This document shows, piece after piece, positions 14,537 to 23,677 of a stretch of DNA of 64,000 bases (the first letter of the stretch is position 1; each line of letters begins with the position of its first letter). The notes beneath the pieces were generated by a model. It saw only the letters and a list, made by a program, of their open reading frames with translations. It searched no databases and was not told where the DNA came from. The position numbers and the translations under genes are program-made. The DNA lies in NCBI RefSeq assembly GCF_034043675.1, contig NZ_JAXCLA010000004.1, forward strand, positions 186,001-250,000, written 5' to 3'. This stretch comes from KK5 sp034043675 (GTDB taxonomy: Bacteria; Pseudomonadota; Gammaproteobacteria; Burkholderiales; Burkholderiaceae_C).

Positions 14537-17500
14537 TTACGCCCGCTGCATCCACACACGCATCAGCGACAAGAGCTTGCCCACGTCCAGCGGCTTGGCA
14601 ATGTAGTCGTTGGCGCCGGCGGCGAGGCAGCGTTCGTGGTCGTCCTTCATCGCCTTGGCGGTCAGCGCGATCACCGGCAGGCGCTGGAACTGCGGCTGCT
14701 TGCGGATCTCGCGTGTCGCGGCGATGCCGTCCATCTCCGGCATCATCACGTCCATCAGCACCATGTCGATGGGCTGGCGCGCCAGCACTTCCAGCGCTTC
14801 GCGGCCGTTGCGGGCGATCTCGATCTTCATGCCCTTGGGCTCCAGCGCGGCCGACAGCGCGAAGATGTTGCGCACGTCGTCCTCGACGATCAGCACGCGC
14901 CGGCCCTCCAGCAGCGCCTCGCGCTCGCGCGCCACCACCAGCATGCGCTGGCGCTCCGGCGGCAGCTTGGATTCCACCTGGTGCAGGAACAGCGTCACCT
15001 CGTCCAGCAGCCGCTCCGGCGAGCGCGCGCCCTTGACGATGATGCTCTTGGAGAAACGGCGCAGCGCGTCCTCCTCTGCCCGGCTCAGCGCCCGGCCGGT
15101 GTAAACGATGACCGGCGGGAACGCGAGGTCCTCCTGCCCGGCCATCCGCTCCAGCAGCTCGAAGCCGCTGACGTCGGGCAGGTGCAGGTCCATCACCATG
15201 CAATCGAAGGTGCCGGCCTTCAGCGCCCCCAGCGCCTCCTCGGCGGTGCTGACGCCGACGATCTGCACCTCGTCGCTGCCCAGCAGCTGCTCGATGGCCT
15301 CGCGCTGGCGCATGTCGTCCTCGACCACCAGCACGCGCCGCAGGCCCTGCGCCACCTTGGCCTGCAGGCGGTTCAGCGCCTGCTCCAGCTCGTCGCGCTT
15401 GACCGGCTTCAGTCCGTAGCCCACGGCGCCCATCTCCAGCACTTCCTGCGAGTAGTCGCTGACCGAGATCACATGGACAGGAATGTGGCGCAGCGTGGGC
15501 GTGCGCTTGAGCTGCTCCAGCACGCCGAAGCCCGACATGTCGGGCAGCTTCATGTCCAGCACGATCGCGCTGGGTCGGTACTGCTCGGCGGCGCGCAGGC
15601 CGTCGAGGGCACGGTCGGCCAGCACGACGGGGAAGCCCATCTCGCGCACCAGGTCGCGCAGTACGGCGGCGAAGTGCGGGTCGTCCTCGATGACGAGGAT
15701 GGTGCGCGGGTCGGGCTGCAGCGCGAGCTGCTCGCGGTCGTCCTCCAGCGCGGCAACGGGCGGCACGACAGCAGCAGGATGATGATGATGCAGCGGCAGC
15801 GACTGCTGCGGCATCGGCGCCGGCTCATGTGCATCCTGGCGGGCGGGCAAGGTCAGGGTGAACGTGCTGCCCTCGCCCAGGTTGCTGCGCAGCGCGATGT
15901 CGCCACCGAGCAGCTGCGCCAAGGTGCGCGAGATCGACAGGCCCAGGCCCGTGCCGCCGTACTTGCGGTGCGTGCTGCCGTCGGCCTGGCGGAAGGCCTC
16001 GAAGATCATCTGCTGCTGCGCCTCGGCGATGCCGATGCCGGTGTCGCGCACCGCGAAGCGCAGCTGGCGGCCGCCCTCGATGGCATCGATCTTCAAGGTC
16101 ACGCTGCCGGCCTCGGTGAACTTCAGCGCGTTCGAGATCAGGTTCTTCAGGATCTGGCCCAGGCGCGCCTCGTCGGTGTCGAGGCTGGCCGGCAGGTCCG
16201 GCGCGCACTCGACCGAGAAGGCCAGCCCGCGCTGGCGGGCCATCGGCGCGAAGCCGGTCTCGATCGACTGCGCAACGCGCTGCAGCGGCACGTCCTCGAT
16301 GCTGATGTCCAGCTTGCCGGCCTCGATCTTCGAGATATCCAGGATGTCGTTGACCAGGGCCAGCAGATCGTTGCCGGCGGCCGAGATGGTGCGCGCGAAG
16401 CGCACCTGCTCCTCGCTCAGGTTGCCGCCGCGGTTGTCGGCCAGCAGCTTGGCCAGGATCAGGGTCGAGTTCAGCGGCGTGCGCAGCTCGTGGCTCATGT
16501 TCGCCAGGAACTCGCTCTTGTACTGGCTGGTCCGCTCCAGCTGCTCGGCCTTCTCGGTTAGCGCCACCTGCGCCCGCGCCAGGTCCTCGCGCTGCGTCTC
16601 CAGCCGCTGCGACTGTTCTTCCAGCTGGACATTGGTCTGCTCCAGCTCCGCATGCTGGGCCTCCAGGCGCAGCTGCGATTCGCGCAGCGCGCGGCTCTGC
16701 TCCTCGAGCTCCTCGTTGCTGGACTGCAGCTCCTCCTGTTGGTGCTGCAGCTCCTCGGCCTGGCGGCGCGTCTCCTCCAGCAGCTCTTCCAGGCGGCTGC
16801 GGTCGATCGCCGCGCGCAGCGCCATGCCGAGCGACTCCGACACGCGCCCAAGCGCCTGCAGCTCAACCGGCAAGGTGCGGCGGAAGAAGCCGAGTTCCAG
16901 CACGCACTGGACGATGCCGTCGACGGTCACCGGCAGCAGCAGCAGCTCCGTCGGCGCCGCCTCGCCCAGGCCGGAGCCGACGACCCAGTAGCCGGCCGGC
17001 ACCTCGCGCACATGCAGCGGCCGCCCATCGCGTGCCGCCTGGCCCACCAGGCCCTCGCCGGCGGCCACCTGCGTCAGCCGCCCGGCCGGCAGTGCATAGC
17101 CGGCGACTCTTTCGAAGCCGCTGTTGCCCTGCTCCGTGCCCTGCGCCATGTAGAGCGCGCCGGCCTGTGCATCCAACCGCTGCGCCAGATAGGAGAGCGC
17201 CTTGTCCGCGAGGCTGGCCACGCTGCGATCGCCCTGCAGGGTCTCGCCCATGCCTGCGTGCACGGCGCGCAGCCAGGCCTCCTGCTCGCGCGCCCGGTAG
17301 TTGCGCGAGGTCATCACAGCAGCCGCGGCAATCAGCACCAGCAGCAGGGCCGAGCCGATCAGCGTCACCGCCAGCGAGGCTTCTGCGGTGCGATCCCAGG
17401 CGAGGCGGCGGTCAGTTGCGAGATCCTGCTCCTCGCGGGTGATCTCGGTGACGAGACTGCGGATCCGGTCCATCAGCACGCGGCCGCGGTCGCTGCGCAC

Positions 17501-17998
17501 CAGCTCCAGCACGGCCGCTTCCTTGCCCTGCCGCTTCAGCGTGATCGTCTGCTCCAGTTCGTTGAGCTTCTCCACCCAGAGCTGGCCCAGTTGCGAGATG
17601 CGGCGCTGCTGGCGCGGGTTGTCGGCGGTCAAGGCCTGCAGCGAGCGGAGCGCGCCGTCCATCGAAGTCTTGGCGTTCGTGAAGGGCTGCAGGTAGGTCT
17701 CGGTGCCGGTCAGCACGAAGCCGCGCTGACCGGTTTCCGCATCCTTGAGCAGCGACAAGGTGGTGCCGGCCTGCTCGATCACCTCCTGCGTGTGGACGAG
17801 CGCATCGGCCGCCGCGGTGCGGTCCCTCTGCGATGAGAGCGAGAACACGCCGATCGCAAGCACGGCCACCACCGCGATGCCGAAACTCGCCAGCAGACTC
17901 AGTGGCAGGAAGCTCGCGAGACCGCGCTGACGCTCCGGCAGTTTCGAGTCGCCGCCTGTCGAGTCATGCCCGATTCCCAGTTGTTCCGTCTGCTGCAT
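14537..17998 (-). CDS. membrane hybrid histidine kinase, CHASE3-GAF-HisKA-HATPase-REC-REC-REC
   Basis: A 1153-residue sensor. Two transmembrane helices (about 29-52 and 208-230) flank a periplasmic CHASE3 domain carrying the hallmark DAETGQRGFVLTG. A cytoplasmic GAF domain (about 250-400), a long Gln/Glu coiled coil (400-495), HisKA with NMSHELRTPLNS (His near 501) and an intact HATPase (NLISNALKFT, DTGIGI, GGTGLGL) follow. Three receivers come last (about 766-876, 886-996, 1031-1152) with acceptor Asps in VLDMKLPDMSG, VMDLHLPDVSG and LMDVMMPEMDG. The kinase core and last receiver closely resemble those of the poly-HAMP protein, suggesting paralogy. Multiple receivers indicate phosphorelay branching. 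Ligand unknown. Confidence 0.9.
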   Translation of the reverse strand: MQQTEQLGIGHDSTGGDSKLPERQRGLASFLPLSLLASFGIAVVAVLAIGVFSLSSQRDRTAAADALVHTQEVIEQAGTTLSLLKDAETGQRGFVLTGTETYLQPFTNAKTSMDGALRSLQALTADNPRQQRRISQLGQLWVEKLNELEQTITLKRQGKEAAVLELVRSDRGRVLMDRIRSLVTEITREEQDLATDRRLAWDRTAEASLAVTLIGSALLLVLIAAAAVMTSRNYRAREQEAWLRAVHAGMGETLQGDRSVASLADKALSYLAQRLDAQAGALYMAQGTEQGNSGFERVAGYALPAGRLTQVAAGEGLVGQAARDGRPLHVREVPAGYWVVGSGLGEAAPTELLLLPVTVDGIVQCVLELGFFRRTLPVELQALGRVSESLGMALRAAIDRSRLEELLEETRRQAEELQHQQEELQSSNEELEEQSRALRESQLRLEAQHAELEQTNVQLEEQSQRLETQREDLARAQVALTEKAEQLERTSQYKSEFLANMSHELRTPLNSTLILAKLLADNRGGNLSEEQVRFARTISAAGNDLLALVNDILDISKIEAGKLDISIEDVPLQRVAQSIETGFAPMARQRGLAFSVECAPDLPASLDTDEARLGQILKNLISNALKFTEAGSVTLKIDAIEGGRQLRFAVRDTGIGIAEAQQQMIFEAFRQADGSTHRKYGGTGLGLSISRTLAQLLGGDIALRSNLGEGSTFTLTLPARQDAHEPAPMPQQSLPLHHHHPAAVVPPVAALEDDREQLALQPDPRTILVIEDDPHFAAVLRDLVREMGFPVVLADRALDGLRAAEQYRPSAIVLDMKLPDMSGFGVLEQLKRTPTLRHIPVHVISVSDYSQEVLEMGAVGYGLKPVKRDELEQALNRLQAKVAQGLRRVLVVEDDMRQREAIEQLLGSDEVQIVGVSTAEEALGALKAGTFDCMVMDLHLPDVSGFELLERMAGQEDLAFPPVIVYTGRALSRAEEDALRRFSKSIIVKGARSPERLLDEVTLFLHQVESKLPPERQRMLVVAREREALLEGRRVLIVEDDVRNIFALSAALEPKGMKIEIARNGREALEVLARQPIDMVLMDVMMPEMDGIAATREIRKQPQFQRLPVIALTAKAMKDDHERCLAAGANDYIAKPLDVGKLLSLMRVWMQRA

Positions 17999-18125
17999 TG
18001 CTGCCTTTACCTGAATCTGCCGTCGAGATAAAAGTTTATGTCGGCGGCATCATGCGGCCCGGCAGGGCTTGTACGGCTGACGAAAGGGCGATAGGCGGAC
18101 GAACTAGTCTGACGAACCCGGCGAA

Positions 18126-18278
18126 TCAGCGCGACGGCCGGTGGTCCGCCTCGAACTTGCCGTCGAGATCGCTGCGGCGGCCGCCCTCGGGCGGCGCGAT
18201 CGGCGGGTCGTCCGCGGGCGAGGCCGGCTGGGCCGGCTTGCTGGGTGCCGGTGGCTTCGGCTTCTGATCTTTTGCCAT
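18126..18278 (-). CDS. small Pro/Lys-rich hypothetical protein (50 aa)
   Basis: A short gene starting MAKDQKPKPPAPSKPAQPAS and ending DGKFEADHRPSR. The ATG follows the TGA of the outer-membrane-protein gene by two bases, and an AGAGGTT ribosome site lies inside the end of that gene, which supports translation. The product is charged, proline-rich and low in complexity, with no membrane segment, so it is probably disordered. Function is unknown. Confidence 0.55.
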   Translation of the reverse strand: MAKDQKPKPPAPSKPAQPASPADDPPIAPPEGGRRSDLDGKFEADHRPSR

Positions 18279-18280
18279 GG

Positions 18281-18853
18281 TCAGAACCTCTTGACGAAGC
18301 CGATGCTCGTCGAAGCGACGCCGTCGCGGCTACCGCCCGGGAAGCGGAAGTCGTGGTGCTGCCACTCGAGCACGACGCTGGAGGTCGGGTTCAGTGCGTA
18401 GTCCACGCCCGCGCCATAGGAGCCACCCCAGCCGGTCTCATGGCCGGTGGCAATGCCCGAGGTGGTCTGCGCGTCCACGCGCGTGCGGCCATAGGTCGCG
18501 CCGCCCTTGGCGAAGGCGCCGAAGCGGCTGTCGCCGAAGGGCACGCGGCCGACCAGGCTCAGGTTGATGCCCTGGGCCCTTGTATGGCCGCCGCCGCGAT
18601 CGGCCTCGCCCATGTTCAGGTAGCCCAGCTCCGCACCCAGGTAGGGGTTGAACATCGCGCCGCCGTAGAGGTTGAACGAGACGTTGGGGTTGTCGCAGCT
18701 GAAGCCGGTGCCGCAATCGGTCTTGTAGCTGGGCTTGCCGACGTTCAGGCCCATGTAGCCGCCGCTCAGCGACCAGGGCTCGGCCTGGGCGGCGGATGTG
18801 GCGGCTGCGGCCAGTGTGATGAATGCCAGTGCGGCGAACGATCGGTGTTTCAT
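18281..18853 (-). CDS. outer-membrane beta-barrel protein (OmpA-like/Opacity-type)
   Basis: A 190-residue exported protein with a signal peptide (MKHRSFAALAFITLAAAAT, cleavage near AQA/EP). The mature chain alternates hydrophobic and polar residues with frequent aromatics and Gly (YMGLNVGK, FNLYGGAMFNPYLGAELGYL, GAGVDYALN) and ends in the outer-membrane signature aromatic residue (...GFVKRF). This is the pattern of an eight-stranded barrel. Two Cys (in DCGTGFSCD) could form a loop disulfide. Its role (adhesion, structural or small-pore) cannot be specified. It heads a two-gene unit with the 50-residue protein. Confidence 0.85.
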   Translation of the reverse strand: MKHRSFAALAFITLAAAATSAAQAEPWSLSGGYMGLNVGKPSYKTDCGTGFSCDNPNVSFNLYGGAMFNPYLGAELGYLNMGEADRGGGHTRAQGINLSLVGRVPFGDSRFGAFAKGGATYGRTRVDAQTTSGIATGHETGWGGSYGAGVDYALNPTSSVVLEWQHHDFRFPGGSRDGVASTSIGFVKRF

Positions 18854-19042
18854 ATCAGTACCTCAAGAAGATGAACTCTTCCTGCGGCGGCAAGCCCTAT
18901 GCCCGCAAGCGGTGCATCCAAGGTTTCACTTTGTGTACCCAGCGTAGGACGCTCCCCACAGGCAGAGTGGCCCTGGGCCGATGGCCTTCGGCGGCCGGGC
19001 GGGGGAGCATGGCTGCATGTGTATTCCGCCCACGACCGCACC

Positions 19043-21178
19043 ATGAGCGCCGCTGAACCGCCACATCAGCCGCCACATCAGCCGCCCCACAAGCTGCCCC
19101 GTCGGCGCCACACGGCCCTGATCAGCACCGGTCTGTTCCTGCTCGCCGTGATCGGCGCCGCCGCCGTCTGTGAATGGCAGGGCTGGCCGATGCTGCGCCG
19201 CCCGGCCGAGAACTGGGCCAGCGAACGCCTGCAGCGCGAAGTGAGCTTTGCTGGCAGCGGCACCCGCTGGCAGCTGCATCTGCTGGGTGGCATCCGCCTG
19301 AACCTGGGCCATCTGGAGGTTGGCGGTCCCGATTGGGGCACCGTCGGTGCGACGCTGGTCGCCAGCGAGGTCAAGCTCGCGCTGCGCTACCGCGACGTGT
19401 TTGCCTACCGCCGCGGCGAGCCGCTGAAGATCGCCTCACTCGAAGCGCAAGACCTGTCCCTGCGCGCGCAGCGCCTGGCTGACGGCCGCGCGAGCTGGCA
19501 ATTCGGCCCGACGCGCGAGCCCTCCGAGCGCAGCGCCGTCGAGTTCGAGAGCCTGCGCGTCAAGAAGGGCATGGCCATCGTCGACGATCGCTTGAGCGCC
19601 CTGTCGATGGTCGCGAACTTCGCGGTGCTGGACGGCATGGCGCCGGACGGCAGCAAGGAAGACATCGGCATCCGCGCCGACGCCGAGGGGCGCTTTCGCA
19701 ACGCGCCGCTGAAGGCCAGCCTGCGCAGCGGCTCCACCCTGCCCTGGCTGTCCTCGGACCCGAAGGCCCCGGCGGTGGACGTGGTCTTCAAGCTCGAGTC
19801 CGGCCAAGCCGGGCTGGACTTCAAGGGCCAGGTGCGCGACCTGCTGGCCAGCCAGGGCCTGAGCGGCGACTACTCGCTGCGCGGCCCCTCGCTGGCGGCC
19901 GTGGGCCAGCCGCTGGGCATCACCCTGCCGACCACGCCGCCCTTCGCGATGAACGGCAGCCTGGTGCGCGAAGGCCCGCGCTGGAAGACGCACGTGCGTC
20001 AGGCCACCATCGGCAAGAGTTCGATGAATGGCGACTTCGTCTTCGACCGCTCGGCCGCCGTGCCCAAGCTCAGCGGCGAGTTGCGCAGCCCCGAGCTGTG
20101 GCTGGCCGACCTGGGTCCGGCGATCGGCACCTCGGGCGCCGCCACGCAGGCTGCCGAGGCGCCGCGCCAGGGCATGGGCCCGGCGCGGGCGGTGCGCGTC
20201 GCTGCCACGACCACGCCCGCGCGCACCGCGGGCCCGGGGCGGGTGCTGCCGGATCGTGCCTTCGACCTGCCCTCGCTGCGCGCGATGAATGCCGACGTGC
20301 GGATGGACATCGCCCGGCTCGACTCCGGCAACGCACAGCTGCAGTCCATCCAGCCGCTGCGCACCCACCTGATCCTGCGGGACGGCGTGCTGACCTTGGA
20401 CGACATCGACGCCCGCCTGGCACAAGGCCTGATCACCGGCCGCGTCACCATCGACGGACGCGAGGCCGCCGCCGTGTGGCGCGCGCAGCTGGGCCTGCGC
20501 GGCATGCTGCTGGAGCAGTGGCTGCTGCTGCGCAAGGGCAGCGGTACCAACGCCGCGCCCTACGCCACCGGCCGTATCGGCGCCAAGCTCGACATCGAGG
20601 GCCGCGGCCGCTCGACGGCGCAGTTCCTCGCTTCGGCCAACGGCCGCGCCCAGCTGTTCTGGAACAAGGGCACGGTCTCGCACCTGCTGGTCGAGGGCGC
20701 CGGCATCGACATCGCGCAGGCGCTGGGCATCTGGGTGAAGGGTGACGACGCCCTGCCCGTCACCTGCGCCATTGCCGACATGCGCGCCACCGACGGCATG
20801 ATCCGGCCGCAGTACTTCGTCGTCGACACGCCGGACTCGGCGCTGCGCGTGGAAGGCGGCCTGTCGCTGGCGACCGAGCGCCTGGGCCTGGTGCTGCACG
20901 TGGCGCCCAAAGACATCAGCCCGCTGGCGCTGCGCACGCCGGTGGACGTGAACGGTACCTTCGGCAAGCCCGACATCTCGCTGCAGAAAGGGCCGATGGC
21001 CAAGCGCCTGGTGCCGGCCGTGGCGCTCGGCGCCGTGGTCACCCCGCTGGCCGCGCTGCTGCCGCTGATCGACCTGGGCGACAAGACCGCCCAGGTCGAT
21101 GCCGAGCAATGCCGCGCGGGCCTGGCGCGCTACGAAGCCGAGGCCCGCAACTCAACCGCCGCTGTAGGACAGCGCTGA
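19043..21178 (+). CDS. AsmA-family envelope protein
   Basis: A 711-residue protein with one N-terminal transmembrane anchor (LISTGLFLLAVIGAAA) after a short cytoplasmic segment containing a small PPHQ repeat. The periplasmic body has the AsmA features: ASERLQREVSF just after the anchor, repeated beta-strand segments, and the C-terminal AsmA_2-like region (DVNGTFGKPDISLQKGP, then a hydrophobic LVPAVALGAVVTPLAALLPL). AsmA-like proteins are thought to be bridge-like lipid-transfer or outer-membrane assembly factors. The ATG at 19043 was chosen because upstream in-frame sequence is not protein-like. It is divergent from the outer-membrane protein gene. Confidence 0.85.
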   Translation: MSAAEPPHQPPHQPPHKLPRRRHTALISTGLFLLAVIGAAAVCEWQGWPMLRRPAENWASERLQREVSFAGSGTRWQLHLLGGIRLNLGHLEVGGPDWGTVGATLVASEVKLALRYRDVFAYRRGEPLKIASLEAQDLSLRAQRLADGRASWQFGPTREPSERSAVEFESLRVKKGMAIVDDRLSALSMVANFAVLDGMAPDGSKEDIGIRADAEGRFRNAPLKASLRSGSTLPWLSSDPKAPAVDVVFKLESGQAGLDFKGQVRDLLASQGLSGDYSLRGPSLAAVGQPLGITLPTTPPFAMNGSLVREGPRWKTHVRQATIGKSSMNGDFVFDRSAAVPKLSGELRSPELWLADLGPAIGTSGAATQAAEAPRQGMGPARAVRVAATTTPARTAGPGRVLPDRAFDLPSLRAMNADVRMDIARLDSGNAQLQSIQPLRTHLILRDGVLTLDDIDARLAQGLITGRVTIDGREAAAVWRAQLGLRGMLLEQWLLLRKGSGTNAAPYATGRIGAKLDIEGRGRSTAQFLASANGRAQLFWNKGTVSHLLVEGAGIDIAQALGIWVKGDDALPVTCAIADMRATDGMIRPQYFVVDTPDSALRVEGGLSLATERLGLVLHVAPKDISPLALRTPVDVNGTFGKPDISLQKGPMAKRLVPAVALGAVVTPLAALLPLIDLGDKTAQVDAEQCRAGLARYEAEARNSTAAVGQR

Positions 21179-21285
21179 CAAGGACCCAGGTGTTTGACGT
21201 ACACGACCATGGGCAGCTCCCTGGTGACAATCGCATGAAACAAGCCTCCGCACCCAGCGTGTGGCCGGGAGCCCGCGGCGATCCT

Positions 21286-21723
21286 ATGATGGCCGCGACC
21301 ACGACCATGAACCCGCATTCCATCGATCACGTGTCCGCAGCCCGCCCCGGCCTCAGCTGTTTTCTCGTCGAAGACAGCCCCGTCATTCGCGAGAACCTGA
21401 TCGCCACTTTCGAGGAGATGCTGGGCATGCAGGTCGTCGGCGTGGCCGAGGACGAGCATGCGGCGCTGCGCTGGCTGCAACATCCCGACAGCGCCTGCGA
21501 CCTGATGATCATCGACATCTTCCTGAAGACCGGCACCGGCCTGGAAGTGCTGGCGCGCGCTAAGGCGCTGCGCCCGGAGCTCAAGCTCGTCGTGCTGACG
21601 AACTACGCCACGACCGAGATGCGGCGGCGTTGCATGATGCTCGGCGCGGACCGCGTGTTCGACAAGTCGGCCGAGCTGGAAGAACTGCTGGCCTACTGCG
21701 AAACCGTGCCGGACCAACGTTGA
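21286..21723 (+). CDS. receiver-only response regulator partner of a NarL-type kinase
   Basis: About 145 residues with a single receiver domain: FLVEDSPVIRENL near the start, acceptor Asp in LMIIDIFLKTGTG, Thr/Asn switch LVVLTNYAT, and VFDKSAELEEL carrying the conserved Lys. It ends after the receiver and has no LuxR-type helix-turn-helix, although the kinase encoded eight bases downstream is of the NarX/DegS type that normally phosphorylates LuxR-type regulators. In-frame ATGs at 21235, 21286, 21289 and 21307 make the exact start uncertain; none has a strong ribosome site. Confidence 0.85.
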   Translation: MMAATTTMNPHSIDHVSAARPGLSCFLVEDSPVIRENLIATFEEMLGMQVVGVAEDEHAALRWLQHPDSACDLMIIDIFLKTGTGLEVLARAKALRPELKLVVLTNYATTEMRRRCMMLGADRVFDKSAELEELLAYCETVPDQR

Positions 21724-21730
21724 GCGAGGC

Positions 21731-23176
21731 ATGGTGAAACTTGCGGGACTGACTCTCAAACTGCAGCGCAGCGCCTTCGCGCTGCCGCTGGCGATCGTGG
21801 TGGCCGGGCTGATGCTGGCCATCAGCGAATCGGCCTACTACGGCGCCGACTCGCAGCTGAACACCCTGGTCGAGATGAACCAGGCCAAGATGAAGCTGAT
21901 CGCAGTGATCAGCCGCGTCACCGATGCCGAGGCCGGCCAGCGCGGCTACCTGCTGACCGGCCGGCCCGAGTATCTGGAGCCCTACCGCTTCGCGGCGGTG
22001 GACACCGTCGAGGGGCTGGAGTCGCTGCGCGTGCTGTACGCGAAGCTGGGTCACAAGGAGTCCGAGGCGCTGCGCGCCAAGATCGCCGAATCCGCGCAGA
22101 CGAAGCTCAGCGAGCTGAAGGAAGAGTTGCGTCTGTACGACGAAGGCAAGGTCGAGGGCGCGCAGGAACTGCTGATGACGGACATCGGCCGCAACCACAT
22201 GGAGGCGATCCGCACCAGCGCCGAGGCGCTGCTCGCCAACGAGAACCGGTTGATCGCCGCGGCCACCGCCAATGTGTTCGACACGCTGCTGCTGAACCGC
22301 GTGGGCGTGGCGGCGATGACGGCGATCAGCCTGCTGGTCGTCACCATGTTCCTGCGCCAGGGCCGCCAGCTGGAACGCCAGCGCGAGCTGCAGCAGGAAA
22401 TGCTGCAGGCCGAACGGGAACGGCTGGAACGCGAGGTGCTGCGCCGCACGGCCGAGCTGACCGAGCTGGCCCGCCACCTGCAGACCGCCCGCGAGGACGA
22501 ACGCGCGCGCCTGGCCCGCGACCTGCACGACGAACTCGGCGCGCTGCTGACGGCCGCCAAGCTCGACGTGGCCCGCATGCGCCCGAAGCTGCAGCACCTG
22601 CCCGATGTGCAGCCGCGCGTGGCCCACCTGGTCGAGACGCTGAACGCCGGCATCGCATTGAAGCGCCGCATCATCGAAGACCTGCGCCCCTCCACGCTGG
22701 ACCAGCTGGGCCTGGTGCCGGCGCTGGAGATCCTGTGCCGCGACATGGCCAAGCAGCTGGGCCTGGACGTCGCCTCCGAGCTGACGCCGGTGAGCCTGTC
22801 GCAGAGCGGCCAGCTGAGCGTGTTCCGCCTGGTGCAGGAATCGCTGACCAACATCGCCAAGTACGCCCAGGCCACCGAGGTCAAGGTCCTGCTGCGGCCC
22901 GAGGGCACGGACGAAGTGCTGATACGCGTGACCGACAACGGCCGCGGCTTCGACGTCGCCCAGGTCGGCCGGGCGACCCACGGCCTGCTGGGCATGCGCT
23001 TCCGCGTCGAGGCCGAGCAGGGCGAGCTGCGCGTGCGCTCGGCGCCGGGACTGGGCACGACGGTCGAGGCCGTGTTCCCGAGCCACGTGCCCCCCGCCAC
23101 GAGCGAGGTGCCCGAGGAAGCGGATGCCGCGGGCGATCCGGCCGCAGGGATGACACAGCCCGGCACGGTGGCCTGA
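21731..23176 (+). CDS. CHASE3 sensor histidine kinase, NarL/HisKA_3 type
   Basis: A 481-residue membrane kinase. Transmembrane helix 1 (about 14-35) leads to a CHASE3 sensor with DAEAGQRGYLLTG; helix 2 lies near 192-212. A short coiled coil is followed by HisKA_3 with RARLARDLHDELG (His near 265) and a HATPase_c domain carrying VQESLTNIAKYA, DNGRGFD and HGLLGMRFR. All catalytic boxes are present. The gene follows the receiver-only regulator by 8 bases, so the two form a two-component pair; the last 50 residues are a disordered tail. The signal is unknown. Confidence 0.9.
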   Translation: MVKLAGLTLKLQRSAFALPLAIVVAGLMLAISESAYYGADSQLNTLVEMNQAKMKLIAVISRVTDAEAGQRGYLLTGRPEYLEPYRFAAVDTVEGLESLRVLYAKLGHKESEALRAKIAESAQTKLSELKEELRLYDEGKVEGAQELLMTDIGRNHMEAIRTSAEALLANENRLIAAATANVFDTLLLNRVGVAAMTAISLLVVTMFLRQGRQLERQRELQQEMLQAERERLEREVLRRTAELTELARHLQTAREDERARLARDLHDELGALLTAAKLDVARMRPKLQHLPDVQPRVAHLVETLNAGIALKRRIIEDLRPSTLDQLGLVPALEILCRDMAKQLGLDVASELTPVSLSQSGQLSVFRLVQESLTNIAKYAQATEVKVLLRPEGTDEVLIRVTDNGRGFDVAQVGRATHGLLGMRFRVEAEQGELRVRSAPGLGTTVEAVFPSHVPPATSEVPEEADAAGDPAAGMTQPGTVA

Positions 23177-23256
23177 ACGGCCCCTGGGCAAGCCCGCCTC
23201 CCCGCCCGGCGGCGTTCGGCGTACAAGAGGCGTCCCATTCACGAAGGGACGCTCCG

Positions 23257-23664
23257 ATGAACACGAAGCTGCACACCGGTCTCACGCGCCTCGCGCTCGC
23301 ATCCGCCCTGCTGCTCGCCGCCGGGGCGGTCCACGCCCAGGCCAACGGGCTGACCCGGACCATCGTCGGCCGCGCCGACGTCTCGGTGCCGGGCCGCGAG
23401 GCCATCGTCGCCCGCGTGGAGATCGCCGCCGGCGCCCGCGCCGCGCGCCACACGCACCCGGGCGACGAGATCAGCTACGTCGCCGAGGGCGAGGTCGAAC
23501 TGATCGTCGACGGGCAGCCGCCCCGCATCGTCAAGGCCGGCGAATCCTTCGTGGTTCCGGCCGGTACCGTGCACGAGGCCCACAACCCCGGCAGTGCGCC
23601 GGTGAAGCTGGTGGGCGTGTACGTGCTGGAGAAGGGCAAGCCGCTGGCGACACCGGCGCCGTAG
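23257..23664 (+). CDS. periplasmic cupin-domain protein
   Basis: A 135-residue protein with a signal peptide (MNTKLHTGLTRLALASALLL, cleavage after AHAQ) and one cupin barrel. The metal-binding cupin motif 1 is intact (RHTHPGDEISYVAEGEVEL: two His and a Glu), and motif 2 supplies another His (VPAGTVHEAHN). Small periplasmic cupins of this kind bind a divalent metal, but the substrate is usually unknown. An AAGGGA ribosome site precedes the ATG. It stands between two signalling operons and ends convergently with the receiver-kinase gene, 13 bases away. Confidence 0.85.
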   Translation: MNTKLHTGLTRLALASALLLAAGAVHAQANGLTRTIVGRADVSVPGREAIVARVEIAAGARAARHTHPGDEISYVAEGEVELIVDGQPPRIVKAGESFVVPAGTVHEAHNPGSAPVKLVGVYVLEKGKPLATPAP

Positions 23665-23677
23665 TGCCCAGCGGGGA

